Made by a program: the position numbers and the translations under genes. Of a stretch of 38,648 nucleotides of DNA, positions 37,903-38,648 are shown piece after piece. The stretch is from the NCBI GenBank assembly GCA_027306655.1, contig DAHUZL010000067.1:1-38648 (forward strand), given 5' to 3'. Below the pieces are notes generated by a model. It was not told where the DNA came from. It saw only the letters and a program-made list of their open reading frames with translations, and searched no databases. The first letter of the stretch is position 1. Each line of letters starts with the position of its first letter. The stretch comes from Candidatus Dormiibacterota bacterium (GTDB lineage Bacteria; Chloroflexota; Dormibacteria; Aeolococcales; Bog-877).

Positions 37903-38261
37903 CCGCCCCGCCCCGCGGCGACCTCGATCCCGGCCGGGTCGATCCGCCGCCAGCCGCGCCGATCACTCGGGGCCGCGCGCGCGATCGGGTGACCCAGCTC
38001 GCGGGGCTGGCGGTGGAAGCGGGCCCAGTCTGAGACCCAGGCGGCCGCCGGGCGCCCCTCCGGCCGGGCGAACGCGGCGACCAGCCCGGCCAGGGTGGTG
38101 GGCAGGCTGAGCCCCGCCCCGGCGGCACCGGAGAGGTGCAGGCGGACCAGGAGCAGGAACGGCCCGGCGGCGGCGACGGAGCACCAGCCCAGCTGGGCCA
38201 GCGTGAGGGGGCCGAACCGGGTCGAGCTGGCCGTGATCGGCTGGGGGACCTGGGCCTCCAT
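37893..38261 (-). CDS. PrgI-like membrane protein
   Basis: A 122-residue protein. After a short polar start the sequence RFGPLTLAQLGWCSVAAAGPF begins two membrane helices (about residues 22-42 and 48-66), followed by RPEGRPAAAWVSDWARFHRQ, the PrgI-type cytoplasmic end. PrgI-family proteins accompany VirB4 ATPases in Gram-positive and monoderm secretion systems and are thought to correspond to VirB3. It overlaps the VirB4 start by ten bases. A GGGAGG sequence lies about 13 bases before the ATG. It is the counterpart of the PrgI domain that is fused to the MinD/ParA-like ATPase at 16803. Confidence 0.8.
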   Translation of the reverse strand: MEAQVPQPITASSTRFGPLTLAQLGWCSVAAAGPFLLLVRLHLSGAAGAGLSLPTTLAGLVAAFARPEGRPAAAWVSDWARFHRQPRELGHPIARAAPSDRRGWRRIDPAGIEVAAGRGGCR

Positions 38262-38350
38262 CCGGGTGCGCGGACCTCCCTGGGGGGTGATCGATGGCGG
38301 GCGGGGCCCGCCCCGTCACCGTCCCGCAAGGGCCCTCCGATGGGGCGGGG

Positions 38351-38648
38351 TCATGACCGCCGCCGCGCGTCGCGGATGTAGGCGAGGCCGTACCCCGGCA
38401 GCTGGCGCCCGTCGCGGGTGACGTACGCGTCCCCCAGCCGCTCCTGGGCGCGCAGCGCCGCCGGCGTGGGGGCGCCGGCGCGGCCGTGGGCGCGTGCCTG
38501 GCGCTGCCACCGGGCCAGCTCCGCGGGCTCGACCTCGAGCTCCTCGGCGGTCCCCCGGTGTCCGATCGGCCGCTCCGCCAGCTGGGTTCCGACGAAGAGG
38601 GTGTAGCCCCGCCGGTCCAGCAGCGGCGGGCGCGGGCGGGCCGGCCCC
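38351..38648 (-). CDS. Unknown protein, C-terminal 98 residues
   Basis: The frame enters from the right edge and ends with TGA at 38353-38351. The visible part reads RRGYTLFVGTQLAERPIGHR, AEELEVEPAELARWQRQARA and DAYVTRDGRQLPGYGLAYIR, giving a plausible soluble alpha/beta protein with a short basic end. I do not recognise the family. It lies 89 bases upstream of the PrgI-like gene on the same strand and probably belongs to the same secretion operon. No membrane segment is seen in the visible part. Its start and any N-terminal domain are outside the window. Confidence 0.6.
   Translation of the reverse strand, partial: GPARPRPPLLDRRGYTLFVGTQLAERPIGHRGTAEELEVEPAELARWQRQARAHGRAGAPTPAALRAQERLGDAYVTRDGRQLPGYGLAYIRDARRRS

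Noticed and set aside
34901-38329. A minus-strand frame open for 1142 codons that includes the M23 peptidase at its end
   Set aside because: Only the part after the GTG at 35506 is protein-like; the upstream part is another frame of the VirB4 gene, which has clear ATPase motifs.
1-38648. tRNA, rRNA, CRISPR array, insertion sequence or attachment site
   Set aside because: Reading by eye found no T-loop-like or rRNA sequences, no regularly spaced repeats, no transposase or integrase motifs and no long terminal repeats. A covariance-model scan would be decisive.

Overview
The window is 38.6 kb of very G+C-rich DNA in which nearly every codon ends in G or C. Genes are packed tightly: 4-nt GTGA/ATGA overlaps and convergent genes that overlap or nearly touch. 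No tRNA, rRNA, CRISPR array, transposase, integrase or relaxase was seen. Gene content (MoxR/DUF58/SpoIIM/RDD set, PrgI-type secretion proteins, CHAP hydrolases, isoprenoid genes) and several leaderless-type promoters suggest a high-GC bacterium with a monoderm-like wall, perhaps Dormibacterota/Chloroflexota or a deep actinobacterial relative. That placement is inference.

Layout. Bases 1-8144 hold a split DUF4129/DUF4350/MoxR/DUF58 and SpoIIM/RDD cluster, interrupted by ispH and a vapBC toxin-antitoxin pair. Bases 8179-11274 hold small proteins (a stand-alone biotinyl carrier domain, a zinc ribbon protein, an Smr protein) and a geranylgeranyl-reductase-like flavoprotein. Bases 11337-18000, minus strand, carry half of a type IV secretion-like machine: SSB, a VirB6/TrbL-like membrane protein, a VirB2-like small membrane protein, a VirB4-type ATPase and a PrgI domain fused to a MinD/ParA-like ATPase. 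Interspersed are dtd, a SnoaL-like gene and an unknown gene, followed by folB and an XRE regulator. Bases 19362-21392 are a degraded patch with truncated tetR and glyoxalase genes abutting head to head, a frameshifted luciferase-domain gene and an intact cupin. Bases 21551-26220 hold two unknown genes, prephenate dehydratase, a possible M49-like metallopeptidase and an enolase-superfamily enzyme.

The enolase-superfamily gene is the last of an overlapping operon (29430 to 25066): CHAP hydrolase, lytic transglycosylase, M20 peptidase, enolase-superfamily racemase/OSBS-type enzyme. This suggests wall breakdown coupled to processing of the released amino acids or peptides. Bases 29651-32643 hold a leaderless response regulator, a DUF421 protein, hemE and a UbiA prenyltransferase. 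Bases 32653-38648, minus strand, carry an MFS transporter and the second secretion-like block: CHAP and M23 wall hydrolases, a second VirB4-type ATPase, a second PrgI-like protein and a gene running off the window.

The main theme is a chromosomally dispersed type IV secretion-like apparatus without mobility genes. It has two VirB4 paralogues, two PrgI proteins (one fused to a MinD/ParA ATPase), an SSB lacking the usual acidic tip and several cell-wall hydrolases. Much of it sits in translationally coupled minus-strand operons among housekeeping genes.
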